Below are positions 1 through 7,294 of a DNA stretch of 24,994 nt, in pieces (position 1 is the stretch's first letter; each line of letters opens with the position of its first letter). The notes beneath the pieces are model-generated. The model ran no database searches, had not been told where the DNA came from, and was given only the letters and a program-made list of their open reading frames with translations. Where the stretch lies: assembly GCA_045534095.1 (NCBI GenBank), contig JAZSJA010000112.1, forward strand, positions 1-24,994. The letters are read 5' to 3'. Both the position numbers and the translations under genes were made by a program. The stretch comes from UMGS1279 sp045534095 (GTDB lineage: Bacteria; Bacillota; Clostridia; Oscillospirales; Acutalibacteraceae).

Positions 1-102
1 GGACAGCAGAATATCCCTAAAAGACATAGAACTGTCCTTTGGCTTTTGTTATAATTTCAAAAATCATAACCAATAGTTAATCCGACTTCCTTTTAGTTGG
101 TG

Positions 103-108
103 TATAAT
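103..108 (+). promoter_or_regulatory. Putative -10 box of the XRE regulator gene
   Basis: TATAAT preceded directly by TG lies about 30-60 nt upstream of the possible start codons. No good -35 hexamer is visible 16-18 nt upstream. This suggests a weak promoter, consistent with a gene controlled by its own product through the adjacent inverted repeats. Confidence 0.4.
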
Positions 109-120
109 ATTTTAATTTTA

Positions 121-151
121 AACTATACTTATAGTTATGGAGAATAACTAT
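121..151. promoter_or_regulatory. Operator-like inverted repeats over the XRE gene start
   Basis: ATAGTTAT (131-138) and ATAACTAT (144-151) form a perfect 8-bp inverted repeat with a 5-nt spacer. AACTAT (121-126) and ATAGTT (131-136) form an overlapping second one. They sit downstream of the -10 box and across the first possible ATG, where a repressor would block transcription. Autoregulation by the XRE protein is inferred from position and symmetry only. Confidence 0.4.
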
Positions 152-496
152 GAGGAAGTGAATTTGTTGAAATTAGATACTATAGGTGCTAATATAAGAA
201 AATGTAGGCTATCTAAAAAGATGAGGCAAGAAGATTTGGCAGAAAAAGCTGATTTATCTGTAACTTATATTGGTATGATAGAACGTGGAGAAAAAACACC
301 ATCTCTTGAAACACTTATAACTATTCTTAATGTAATGGGTGTCTCGGCTGATGTTGTTCTTTGTGATGTTTTAGAAACCGGATATACAGTAAAACATTCT
401 TTGCTTGATGAAAAACTTTCGCAGTTGTCAAATGATGACCGCAATAAGATTTATGATGTTATTGATACAATGGTGCAACATTCAAAATTTAAATAG
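137..496 (+). CDS. XRE-family helix-turn-helix transcriptional regulator
   Basis: A small DNA-binding protein of up to 119 residues. Residues 15-75 carry a typical Cro/C1 HTH: an IGANIRKCR helix, then QEDLAEKADLS and the recognition-helix/turn signature YIGMIERGEKTPSLETL. The C-terminal 40 residues are helical with no recognisable enzymatic or ligand domain, so it is probably a simple repressor. The ATG at 137 lies inside an inverted repeat and has no Shine-Dalgarno sequence. GAGGAAG at 152-158 precedes TTG codons at 164 and 167, so the true start may be TTG at 167 (109 residues). An intrinsic terminator follows directly, so the gene is probably monocistronic. The partner gene at 637 has similar operator-like sequences upstream. 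The family is clear; the target is unknown. Confidence 0.85.
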   Translation: MENNYEEVNLLKLDTIGANIRKCRLSKKMRQEDLAEKADLSVTYIGMIERGEKTPSLETLITILNVMGVSADVVLCDVLETGYTVKHSLLDEKLSQLSNDDRNKIYDVIDTMVQHSKFK

Positions 497-502
497 TAAT
501 TC

Positions 503-534
503 AAAGTTCGCTTTTAAAAAGGCGGACTTTTTTT
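503..534 (+). terminator. Intrinsic terminator after the XRE gene
   Basis: AAAGTTCGC (503-511) pairs with GCGGACTTT (522-530) through one G-U pair around a 10-nt loop, followed by a run of T. It sits 6 nt after the stop codon. Confidence 0.85.
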
Positions 535-570
535 ATTCGACAACGTAATTCGTGGGACTTCGACACATTC

Positions 571-616
571 GTTATGATATAACATAACTGTAGGTTATTT
601 TATGACACCTATAGTT
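571..616. promoter_or_regulatory. Operator-like inverted repeats upstream of the Spo0A-C-like gene
   Basis: GTTATG (571-576) and CATAAC (583-588) form a perfect inverted repeat. AACTGTAGGT (586-595) and ACCTATAGTT (607-616) form a second 10-bp repeat with one mismatch. The ACTATAGGT/ATAGTT core resembles the repeats at the start of the XRE gene, which suggests one regulator acts at both places. No convincing sigma-A promoter is visible beside it. Confidence 0.35.
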
Positions 617-636
617 GTTAGTGGAGGTGAAAAAGA

Positions 637-879
637 ATGTCAACTAAAAGCATAATTCGACAGGTAGCTAAAAACAATGGCGTTTCCACAAAGGAGGTTA
701 AAAGAAATCTGCAAGATGCAATTAAAAAGGGAGCATCTTCTCTAGATCCAAATGTACAAATTTTGTGGAAAGAAATTGCGCCAAAAAGTAAAGAACCATC
801 TATCGATGAACTTTTACATTTTTGCATTAAAAAAGTTTTATTGCAAAAAGCAAGGGAGAGGGTTGTAATTGATAACTGA
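637..879 (+). CDS. Small Spo0A C-terminal-domain-like protein
   Basis: An 80-residue protein with a strong ribosome binding site (GGAGGTG) 8 nt before the ATG. Its pattern follows the C-terminal DNA-binding effector domain of Spo0A: an IIRQVAKNNGVSTKEVKRNLQ helix-turn-helix-like start, then a conserved W (WKEI), then a PSIDELLHFCIKKV final helix matching the Spo0A segment that ends in an ...EFIAMVADKL-type helix. There is no receiver domain. Similar free-standing small proteins are common in Clostridia and are usually annotated only by this domain. A DNA-binding or decoy role is inference. The reverse-strand reading frame over the same bases is rejected because it lacks a ribosome binding site. 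Confidence 0.65.
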   Translation: MSTKSIIRQVAKNNGVSTKEVKRNLQDAIKKGASSLDPNVQILWKEIAPKSKEPSIDELLHFCIKKVLLQKARERVVIDN

Positions 880-977
880 CCCATCAAAGGACGGTTTTTG
901 ATTTAGTTTACAGTTTGTAGTTATCCTTTTTACCTTTGGTGAAAGTTATCGGTTTGCTCCGCAAACGTTGTTGGAAC

Positions 978-1123
978 TGTAGGGTATGGCGCTCGCGACA
1001 TACCGAGAAAGTTTAATGCAAAATTTATATAATTTGATGTAGGGAACAACCTATGTGTTGTTCCGTAAAAAATGCGAATTATAATTTTTACAAACGGGGC
1101 GTCGAAAATCGCCGCCCCCTACA
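978..1123. repeat. MITE-like palindromic element with TGTAGGG termini
   Basis: This gene-free stretch holds three hairpins. TGTAGGG at 978-984 starts one with arms GGTATG (983-988) and CATACC (999-1004). TGTAGGG at 1038-1044 starts another with perfect 8-bp arms GGAACAAC (1043-1050) and GTTGTTCC (1057-1064). A third, GGGGCG (1096-1101) with CGCCCC (1113-1118), ends in the inverted terminal copy CCCTACA (1117-1123). The 86-bp unit 1038-1123 therefore has 7-bp terminal inverted repeats and no coding capacity. Such GC-rich intergenic palindromes are typical of Ruminococcaceae genomes. Target-site duplications are not evident. Confidence 0.55.
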
Positions 1124-1282
1124 AATTTAACCAATCGAAGGTATATTTGTTGAGCGGGCGAGCATTGCTGTTCCGACAAAATCTATCATTTCATTTATAT
1201 GGCTAATTTTATATAAAGCGGCATAGATATGCTGCTTTGTTTTTTGTTTTATCATCTTAAAAAATCCTTCGCAAAAATCATC

Positions 1283-1300
1283 GGTTACAATACTGTAACC
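1283..1300. repeat. Perfect inverted repeat just upstream of the metH-operon promoter
   Basis: GGTTACA (1283-1289), a 4-nt spacer, then TGTAACC (1294-1300). It ends 10 nt before the -35 box, a position suited to a regulator binding site. Which protein might bind is unknown. Confidence 0.4.
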
Positions 1301-1310
1301 ATCTAAATAC

Positions 1311-1338
1311 TTGACTTTTTGGTGGAAAAATGTATAAT
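1311..1338 (+). promoter_or_regulatory. Sigma-A promoter of the metH operon
   Basis: TTGACT (1311-1316), a 16-nt spacer and TATAAT (1333-1338). The predicted transcript starts near 1345 and has a leader of about 100 nt before the first gene. Confidence 0.75.
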
Positions 1339-1356
1339 ACACATATAGATTTTCTG

Positions 1357-1382
1357 AGCCTAAAATAGGTTTAGTATAGGCT
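1357..1382 (+). other. Hairpin in the metH-operon leader
   Basis: AGCCTA (1357-1362) pairs with TAGGCT (1377-1382) around a 14-nt loop, followed by a T-rich stretch. It does not match the SAM-I, SAM-II or cobalamin riboswitch consensus. It could be a weak attenuator or only a 5' stabilising hairpin. Confidence 0.25.
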
Positions 1383-1445
1383 TAAATTTTGTCCGCAATA
1401 TCTTGTGGATTTCATAAATAATTCAAGTTAAGGAGGTTTTGAAAA

Positions 1446-2528
1446 ATGCTTGGATGGGTTTTGTTTAATGATAAAGATTTATGGCTTCGTTTTACCATGT
1501 CTACCGCAGGTACGGTGGAAAAAACTCCCTATGCCCTTGGCGGTGCTCTTACCGATTTTACTGCCGTAAGCCCCCAAATTTCCGAAAAGCTTTTTTTAAT
1601 ACTCCGCAAAAAGTTTGTTGCCGATGTTTCCGGCCGTCTTGACACCCCAACCATGGGTGCATACGTGCCATTTCTCCGCAAGGCGCTAGAAACAAATCCT
1701 TATTTGTTTATTTATCTTAAATTTTATGCCGAATGTCTTATTTTAAGTTGCACCGATAAAGATGGAATAAAGGGTGTTTTAAGCGACTTTTTATGTGAAG
1801 ATGTGGCAGAGGAATTTTTACCTACAATGCTTCTCACTAACGATGCTGATCAAACCGCCCAATGGCTTGGTATGGTAATCGGCAGAGATATGGAGTTCCG
1901 TCGCAGTCGCACAAAGGCTCAGATAGGGGATATTGTTTCTCCTGATAGCAGTCTTGCAAAGTACACTCCCGCCCAAAGACTTTACGTTTTAAAGTGCGAA
2001 AACAAAAGCGGACTCAGTCGCAAATTCAATATGCAAATTGCAAGCGAGTTTGATTTTGACCGAAATGCAAATCTTGGCACCGTAAAGGCATCTTTGATTG
2101 ATAACAACAGCACCGTTTTAGCGGAGTATGAAATAAATACGCCCGACGACCTTATTGCACTTGAGCTTCTCCACACCGTTAAGGGTGAGTTGCCCATTAA
2201 AAAATGTCGTTGTTGCGGAGAGTTTTTTGTACCCTCCGGCAGAAGCGATAGCGAATATTGCAGCAGAATCAGTCTTGGGGAAAATAAGCGTTGTGCACAA
2301 ATTGGTGCAATGCGTACCTTCAAGGGTAAATATGCTGAAAATCCCATTTATGCCGAGTACAACCGTGCCTATAAACGCAATCATTCAAGGCTTCGCAACG
2401 GTAAACTTTATGATGAGGAGTTCCGTGATTGGTCGGCGGCGGCAAGAAAGGCAAGGGATGAATTTATTGCTGAAAACAAAACTGTGGAGCAGTTCCGTCT
2501 TCGCCTTACCGAATTGGAAATTGACTAG
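1446..2528 (+). CDS. Zinc-finger-like protein of the DUF6076 type, function unknown
   Basis: A 360-residue soluble protein with ribosome binding site AAGGAGG 10 nt before the ATG. Residues 1-240 match no motif I know. The C-terminal third has a probable zinc-binding knuckle, Cys254-x-x-Cys257 ... Cys272 ... Cys283, in the context CCGEFFVPSGRSDSEYC and KRCAQIG, followed by a very basic Arg/Lys-rich helical tail (FKGKYAENPIYAEYNRAYKR). This cysteine/basic arrangement is characteristic of the clostridial DUF6076 family as I remember it; the assignment is by pattern, not by search. The gene is first in the operon and only 2 nt separate its stop from the next start, so it is co-transcribed with the methionine synthase genes. 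The basic tail could suggest nucleic-acid binding, but no function can be assigned. Confidence 0.75.
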   Translation: MLGWVLFNDKDLWLRFTMSTAGTVEKTPYALGGALTDFTAVSPQISEKLFLILRKKFVADVSGRLDTPTMGAYVPFLRKALETNPYLFIYLKFYAECLILSCTDKDGIKGVLSDFLCEDVAEEFLPTMLLTNDADQTAQWLGMVIGRDMEFRRSRTKAQIGDIVSPDSSLAKYTPAQRLYVLKCENKSGLSRKFNMQIASEFDFDRNANLGTVKASLIDNNSTVLAEYEINTPDDLIALELLHTVKGELPIKKCRCCGEFFVPSGRSDSEYCSRISLGENKRCAQIGAMRTFKGKYAENPIYAEYNRAYKRNHSRLRNGKLYDEEFRDWSAAARKARDEFIAENKTVEQFRLRLTELEID

Positions 2529-2530
2529 TT

Positions 2531-3118
2531 ATGAGCTTTTTGAACACCATTAACATCTCAAATTACAATATAAATATTAAAGAAGCTTTGCGATATATGG
2601 GGGCGACCGACTCCGACGAGAGGTTAAGTTCCCTTACAAAAAATATATCGGCAGAGCTTTTTAAAACTTGCCGTCCGTTAGCCTGCTACACCGAAGCCCC
2701 GGTTAAAATGGACGGCGATTTGTTAAATTTAGGCATCATTAAGGTTAAAAGCACCGCCCTCGCAAAAAATCTTGCAGGATGCAAAAGAGTGATAATTTTT
2801 GCCGCAACTCTGGGTGCCGATTTTGACAGGCTTTTAAATCTAAAGCAAATTACCTCACCCAGTGAAGCCCTTATTTTAGACGCCTTGGGTTCGTCGGCAA
2901 TCGAGGGTGTTTGCGACGAGCTTGAAAAGGTTATAAAAGAAAAATTAAACTGTAAAATGAAGCCCAGATTTAGTCCCGGGTATGGCGATTTTAGTATTTC
3001 TTTTCAAAAAAACATTACCGAAGGATTAAACACAAAGAAAAACATTGGTCTTGTGGTTAGTGACTCTTTAATGCTTATGCCAACAAAGTCTGTTACCGCA
3101 GTTATTGGTTTGGAGTGA
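2531..3118 (+). CDS. Free-standing methionine synthase reactivation-domain protein
   Basis: A 195-residue protein matching the C-terminal AdoMet-binding activation domain of cobalamin-dependent methionine synthase. That domain uses AdoMet and an electron donor to return oxidised cob(II)alamin to methylcobalamin. Diagnostic stretches are IKEALRYMGA near the N-terminus, the central IFAATLGADFD, the AdoMet-binding RFSPGYGD (the family RxxPGY motif) and the C-terminal LMLMPTKSVTAVIGL. E. coli MetH has this domain fused; here it is a separate protein encoded 6 nt before a MetH lacking it, so the pair should act as one split enzyme. The start has no clear ribosome binding site and lies 2 nt after the previous stop, suggesting translational coupling. 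Separate versions are known in Thermotoga and many Clostridia. Confidence 0.9.
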   Translation: MSFLNTINISNYNINIKEALRYMGATDSDERLSSLTKNISAELFKTCRPLACYTEAPVKMDGDLLNLGIIKVKSTALAKNLAGCKRVIIFAATLGADFDRLLNLKQITSPSEALILDALGSSAIEGVCDELEKVIKEKLNCKMKPRFSPGYGDFSISFQKNITEGLNTKKNIGLVVSDSLMLMPTKSVTAVIGLE

Positions 3119-3124
3119 TTTTTT

Positions 3125-5512
3125 ATGACAGTTATCTCAAAAATTAAAAATGGTTTTACCCTACTTGATGGGGGAATGGGTACCGAGCTTCAAAAAATGG
3201 GGCTTGCCCCCGGTGAATTTCCCGAAACCTATAATATAAAAAATCCATCTGCCGTTGTAGATATACATAAAAGATATTTTGCTGCCGGCAGTGATATTGT
3301 TGCAACCAACACCTTTGGAGCAAACTCCCTTAAATTTGGGGATGATTTAGAAAAAATAGTTACTGCTGCTGTAGAAAATGCAAAAATGGCGGCGAAGGAG
3401 TATTCAGATATCAAGCCTAGATTTGTGGGTCTTGATATCGGCCCCCTTGGTAAAATGCTTAAACCCCTCGGGGATTTGGATTTTGAGGATGCAGTAGAAA
3501 TCTTTGCAAAAACCGTAAGAGTGGGTGCGGCGGCAGGCGTGGATTTAATAATGATTGAAACCATGAACGATGCCTATGAAACCAAAGCGGCGGTTTTAGC
3601 AGCAAAGGAAAACTGCGATTTGCCAATTTTTGTTACCAACGTTTACGATGAATCGGGCAAGCTTATGACGGGTGCAAACCCCCTTGCAATGGTGTCAATG
3701 CTTGAGGGACTCAGGGTAGACGCAATTGGTCTTAATTGCTCTCTCGGCCCTGCTCAAATGAAAAATATTGTAGCGGACCTTTTAAAATATTCTTCACTCC
3801 CCGTAATTGTAAAGCCCAACGCAGGTCTTCCTGAGGTGAGGGACGGAAAAACAGTTTATAACGTGTCCCCCGAGGATTTTGCCAACCAAATGAAAGAAAT
3901 CGCCAATATGGGTGGAGTGATTCTGGGTGGTTGTTGCGGCACCAATCCCGATTATATAAAAGCCCTTGATTCAGAACTTAAATCGGCCGAATATAAAGCT
4001 CCCACCTTTAAAAATCACACGGTGGTATCATCATACACCCACTCGGTTTTGTTTGATGACCGCCCCGTTTTGATAGGTGAAAGAATAAATCCTACCGGTA
4101 AAAAGCGTTTTAAACAAGCGCTTATAGAAAAGGATATGCCCTATATTTTAAATGAGGGCGTGCGTCAGGCCGATGCAGGTGTAGATATTTTAGACGTTAA
4201 CGTAGGTCTGCCCGAGATAGATGAGGCGGAATTTTTAAAACGCACTGTTTATGAGCTTCAGGGGATTTTAAATCTACCCCTTCAAATTGATAGTGCTTTG
4301 CCGCTAGCTATGGAAAAAGCCCTTAGAATTTATAATGGTAAGGCTATGATAAATTCTGTAAATGGCAAAAAGGAGAGTATGGATGCGGTATTCCCCCTTG
4401 CTGCAAAGTATGGCGGAGTTATAGTTGCACTTACTTTGGATGAAAACGGTATTCCTGAAACTGCCGAGGGCAGGGTGGAGATTGCCGAAAAAATCATATC
4501 AGAGGCTGCAAAATACGGCATAGATAAAAAGGATATTATCGTTGACCCCTTGGCGTTAACCATCTCAGCCGATAACACCGCCGCACTCCAAACCCTTAAA
4601 GCTATAAAAATATTAAAGGATAAAAATATCAAAACCAGCCTTGGAGTTTCAAACGTTTCTTTCGGACTTCCCAATCGGGATTTTATAACCGGCACGTTTT
4701 TTGTAATGGCACTTGAAAATGGTCTTAAAGCCGCCATTATGAACCCTCATTCTTTTGAAATGCAAAAGGCATATAGAAGTTATTTGGCTCTTAGCGGTAT
4801 GGACGAGGCCTGTGCAAAGTATATAGATTTTGCGGCTAACGTTACTGCAAATAACCTTGTGGAAAACGGGGCAAATAAAACTCAAAACGATTCTGCAAAT
4901 AATCTTTTTACTGCTATTACCAAAGGGCTTAAAGGGGATGCGGGTATAAAAACCGCGGAGCTTTTAAAAGCCTTGGAGCCTATGGAAGTTATAAACAATC
5001 ATATAATTCCCGCTTTGGACGAGGTGGGAAGAGGTTTTGAAAGTAAAACCGTTTACCTTCCACAGCTCTTAATGAGTGCCGAAGCCGCCACCGCCGCCTT
5101 TGATGAGGTTAAAAAGCTTATTAAAAAAGGGGAAGGAAATAAGGGCGAGAAAATAATTCTTGCCACCGTAAAGGGCGATATTCACGATATTGGCAAAAAT
5201 ATTGTTAAAGTACTTTTGGAAAATTACGGCTTTGAGGTTGTGGATTTAGGTCGTGACGTACCCCCTGAAAAGATTTTGGAATCGGTGAGGGAAACGGGAG
5301 CGGGACTTGTTGGATTATCCGCACTTATGACTACCACCGTACCCGCAATGGAAAAGACGGTTTCTCTTTTAAAGGAGCATTGCCCAAAGGTTAAAGTAAT
5401 GGTGGGCGGTGCAGTTTTAACTGAGGACTACGCAAAAAGCATCGGAGCTTCATTTTATGGTAAAACAGCAATGGATTCGGTGCGTTACGCCGAGACGTTG
5501 TTTAAAAATTAG
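3125..5512 (+). CDS. metH: Cobalamin-dependent methionine synthase, truncated-domain form
   Basis: A 795-residue enzyme transferring a methyl group from 5-methyltetrahydrofolate to homocysteine through cobalamin. Domains in order: homocysteine-binding barrel (about 1-300) with LLDGGMGTELQK, the zinc ligand region GLNCSLGP and the zinc cysteine pair GGCCGT; pterin-binding barrel (about 310-580) opening with GERINPTGKKRFK; helical cobalamin cap (about 600-670); and cobalamin-binding Rossmann domain with DIHDIGKN, where His687 in DxHxxG is the expected lower axial cobalt ligand, followed by GLSALMTTT. The AdoMet reactivation domain that makes E. coli MetH about 1,230 residues is absent and is supplied by the preceding gene. 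The ribosome binding site GGAG lies within the end of that gene. A strong terminator follows. No methylenetetrahydrofolate reductase gene is nearby. Confidence 0.96.
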   Translation: MTVISKIKNGFTLLDGGMGTELQKMGLAPGEFPETYNIKNPSAVVDIHKRYFAAGSDIVATNTFGANSLKFGDDLEKIVTAAVENAKMAAKEYSDIKPRFVGLDIGPLGKMLKPLGDLDFEDAVEIFAKTVRVGAAAGVDLIMIETMNDAYETKAAVLAAKENCDLPIFVTNVYDESGKLMTGANPLAMVSMLEGLRVDAIGLNCSLGPAQMKNIVADLLKYSSLPVIVKPNAGLPEVRDGKTVYNVSPEDFANQMKEIANMGGVILGGCCGTNPDYIKALDSELKSAEYKAPTFKNHTVVSSYTHSVLFDDRPVLIGERINPTGKKRFKQALIEKDMPYILNEGVRQADAGVDILDVNVGLPEIDEAEFLKRTVYELQGILNLPLQIDSALPLAMEKALRIYNGKAMINSVNGKKESMDAVFPLAAKYGGVIVALTLDENGIPETAEGRVEIAEKIISEAAKYGIDKKDIIVDPLALTISADNTAALQTLKAIKILKDKNIKTSLGVSNVSFGLPNRDFITGTFFVMALENGLKAAIMNPHSFEMQKAYRSYLALSGMDEACAKYIDFAANVTANNLVENGANKTQNDSANNLFTAITKGLKGDAGIKTAELLKALEPMEVINNHIIPALDEVGRGFESKTVYLPQLLMSAEAATAAFDEVKKLIKKGEGNKGEKIILATVKGDIHDIGKNIVKVLLENYGFEVVDLGRDVPPEKILESVRETGAGLVGLSALMTTTVPAMEKTVSLLKEHCPKVKVMVGGAVLTEDYAKSIGASFYGKTAMDSVRYAETLFKN

Positions 5513-5552
5513 TAAATTAAAGATTTGATTTATAGATTTATTTGAATAAACA

Positions 5553-5590
5553 AATCACCCGCTGTGATAAAAACCTCACAGCGGGTGATT
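5553..5590. terminator. Bidirectional hairpin between metH and ribU
   Basis: AATCACCCGCTGTGA (5553-5567) and its exact complement (5576-5590) form a perfect 15-bp stem with an 8-nt loop between convergent genes. T-rich flanks are modest on both strands, but position and stem strength support transcription termination of both genes. Confidence 0.8.
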
Positions 5591-5605
5591 CAATTTAGTT
5601 TGATT

Positions 5606-6145
5606 TTAAATATTAAATTTTTTTAAAACGGGGGAAACCGATTTAAATACTATTACCGACAATATGGAATTTAGTCCTGATTTAATAAGGTTAAAGGGTA
5701 TTATTGCGGGAAGCAGCATATTTTCTACTACCTCTCTTGGCGTATTTAAAAACTCCACCGTAAGCCAAAGATTCATAGGTATCATTATGGCGGTCATAGC
5801 GGCCGTCGCAAGCACCATTGAAATAAAAAGTCTTAAAAAGGTTGGCTTTTTTTGGCATATTATTGCAAAAATTACTACCATTGCACCGGTGGAAACAAGG
5901 TGCATTACAAATCCTACCCATTGGTCGCCTCCAAGCAAAAAGGCTTGAATAAGGCAAACTGCCGTTAAAACCAAAAGTCCTGCAGGTAGGCCAAGGGTGA
6001 GGGTAGCCAAAATGATGGGTATATCCGCCATATCGTACACTAAAAAGGGTGCGGCGGGGATAAGGGGTATTCTTATAAAAAGAATTGCCAGCACCGAAAT
6101 GGCAGCATACATAGCCATAAGGGAAAGTTTGAGTGAGTTTTTCAT
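5606..6145 (-). CDS. ribU: ECF transporter substrate-binding protein for riboflavin
   Basis: A 179-residue integral membrane protein with about six hydrophobic segments and short loops, the usual size of an ECF S-component. The N-terminus MKNSLKLSLMAMYAAISVLA leads into helix 1, followed by RIPLIPAAPFLVYDMADIPI, a typical RibU region (helix 1-2 loop, D-x-P). RibU captures riboflavin outside the cell and works with the shared EcfA/EcfA'/EcfT module, which is not in this window. The ligand is strongly supported by the FMN riboswitch and terminator in its leader. Start chosen at the ATG with GGAGGA 6 nt upstream; a longer overlapping frame on the same strand has no family features. Confidence 0.93.
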   Translation of the reverse strand: MKNSLKLSLMAMYAAISVLAILFIRIPLIPAAPFLVYDMADIPIILATLTLGLPAGLLVLTAVCLIQAFLLGGDQWVGFVMHLVSTGAMVVIFAIICQKKPTFLRLFISMVLATAAMTAIMIPMNLWLTVEFLNTPREVVENMLLPAIIPFNLIKSGLNSILSVIVFKSVSPVLKKFNI

Positions 6146-6169
6146 AGTTTTCCTCCATAAATTGCGGGG

Positions 6170-6205
6170 AAAAAGAGAACCCCTTTTCTAAAAACAGAAA
6201 AGGGG
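6170..6205 (-). terminator. FMN-riboswitch-controlled terminator
   Basis: On the minus strand a perfect 10-bp stem (arms at 6180-6189 and 6196-6205, CCCCTTTTCT with AGAAAAGGGG) is followed by a T-rich tail (6170-6179). It lies between the riboswitch aptamer and the ribU start, so it is the likely expression platform, forming when FMN is bound. Confidence 0.85.
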
Positions 6206-6233
6206 CATTAAGTGTTTTATAATATTATTAACA

Positions 6234-6385
6234 CATCTTCTCTCATCCGGACTTTGCAGAAAAATCAATCTGCTTACCGTCGGTTTTGGAATTTCACCAA
6301 ATCGGCCGCAAGGCTTTGCGGTTCACGGACTTAAAGGCTTCTGCCTTATCACCGTCGGTGGGGAATTTCACCCCGCCCCGAAGAA
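6234..6385 (-). promoter_or_regulatory. FMN riboswitch (RFN element)
   Basis: Read on the minus strand, the element has the RFN hallmarks in order: CTTCGGGGCGGGGTGAAATT, CCCCACCGACGGTGAT, AGTCCGTGAACCGC, TTGGTGAAATTCC, AAACCGACGGTAAG and AAGTCCGGATGAGAGAAG. It binds FMN and turns down ribU by premature termination when flavin is plentiful. It lies between a consensus promoter and the terminator hairpin. Confidence 0.96.
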
Positions 6386-6398
6386 TTCTTTTTTTAAT

Positions 6399-6427
6399 AT
6401 TATATGCTTATGTTTTGGATTTGTCAA
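6399..6427 (-). promoter_or_regulatory. Sigma-A promoter of ribU
   Basis: On the minus strand TTGACA (6422-6427), a 17-nt spacer and TATAAT (6399-6404), fully consensus. Transcription would start near 6392, just before the FMN aptamer. The -35 box is 5 nt past the thiT stop codon. Confidence 0.9.
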
Positions 6428-6432
6428 TACCG

Positions 6433-7257
6433 TTAGTTGTTATTTTTTTCTTTGTATTTGGCGGCCAAGAAAAATGCGGTTGTCCAAATCACGCCAACAA
6501 GGGTAATGATGATTACGGTAGTAAAGTTAACTTTTGTAATGCCGGTGATATCAAAGTCGCCTGAATCGGCATTTTGAAGCTTTGGAGCAATTAGAACTAT
6601 ATCGGCAATAAATGCGGCGGCAGAACCTAAAATACCAAGATTTTTAAGAACTCTGCTTGGTTTTGTGCCATCACTCTTTTTAATTGTGGCAAGTCTTTCG
6701 CTTTTTAAATTTACACTGCTTGCAAGATAGATGGCACCAACTACTGTGATAATAAGCTCGGGCAACATATAGGTGGCATTGTAGGCAATGGAGTAAATTA
6801 AAGCCTCGGAATCGGGGATTGAAAGCCCCGCCCATACGGTGCAACCGGCAATAACGTGAAAAATATATCTGAGTGTGCAAACAAATGCGGCACCTACACC
6901 GATGGATACAACCTGATTTTTAAAGAGATTTTTAAAAATTCCACCCAAACCTAAAACTGTAAAAGCCAGAAGGTAATCTAAAACAACTATTGCTACTGCC
7001 GCACCTGCTGAGGTAGCGTATGAAAGGGTGCTTACACCCATTAAAAGTTGCAGCAAGCCGTTGGCAAATCCCATACCAAGTCCAAATAACATACCATGAC
7101 GGTAGGCTATAAAAATGGTTGGAAGCATACTGCAAAGGGTGATGCTGCCACCGTATGGCAGATCAACAAGCTTAAAGTAGCTAAGTATAAGGGTTAGTGC
7201 AAGCATAACAGCACTTTCGGTAAGTTTTTTTGTGAAGTTTTTGGTTGAAGAACTCAT
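6433..7257 (-). CDS. thiT: ECF transporter substrate-binding protein for thiamine
   Basis: A 274-residue membrane protein whose first roughly 190 residues match ThiT: about six transmembrane segments with PYGGSITLCSMLPTIFIAYRHG, GLGMGFANGLLQLL and TLRYIFHVIAGCTVWAG. The YGGS and RYxxHxxxGxxxW regions belong to the thiamine pocket in this family. The C-terminal extension of about 80 residues has a charged stretch and two further hydrophobic segments, longer than the usual 180-200 residue ThiT, and is of unknown role. The ATG at 7257 is preferred over an upstream start 39 nt earlier because AAAGGAAG precedes it at normal spacing and the upstream part overlaps the terminator region. The TPP riboswitch in its leader supports thiamine as ligand. 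It needs an EcfAA'T module encoded elsewhere. Confidence 0.93.
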   Translation of the reverse strand: MSSSTKNFTKKLTESAVMLALTLILSYFKLVDLPYGGSITLCSMLPTIFIAYRHGMLFGLGMGFANGLLQLLMGVSTLSYATSAGAAVAIVVLDYLLAFTVLGLGGIFKNLFKNQVVSIGVGAAFVCTLRYIFHVIAGCTVWAGLSIPDSEALIYSIAYNATYMLPELIITVVGAIYLASSVNLKSERLATIKKSDGTKPSRVLKNLGILGSAAAFIADIVLIAPKLQNADSGDFDITGITKVNFTTVIIITLVGVIWTTAFFLAAKYKEKNNN

Positions 7258-7294
7258 TTTTTTCTTCCTTTCGTTTGTGTTGATTTTGACAAAC

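Noticed and set aside
1..37. GGACAG...CTGTCC inverted repeat with a T-rich tail at the window start
   Set aside because: Only 6 bp with a 25-nt loop, and the upstream gene is outside the window, so it cannot be judged as a terminator.
1127..1342. Minus-strand 71-codon reading frame upstream of the metH operon
   Set aside because: It has no ribosome binding site, matches no family I know, and contains a strong plus-strand promoter and an inverted repeat.
1345..1445. SAM or cobalamin riboswitch in the metH-operon leader
   Set aside because: The leader is too short and lacks the conserved cores; only one small hairpin is present.
5664..5948. Plus-strand reading frame antisense to ribU
   Set aside because: It is a shadow of the well-supported ribU gene, with no ribosome binding site or family features.
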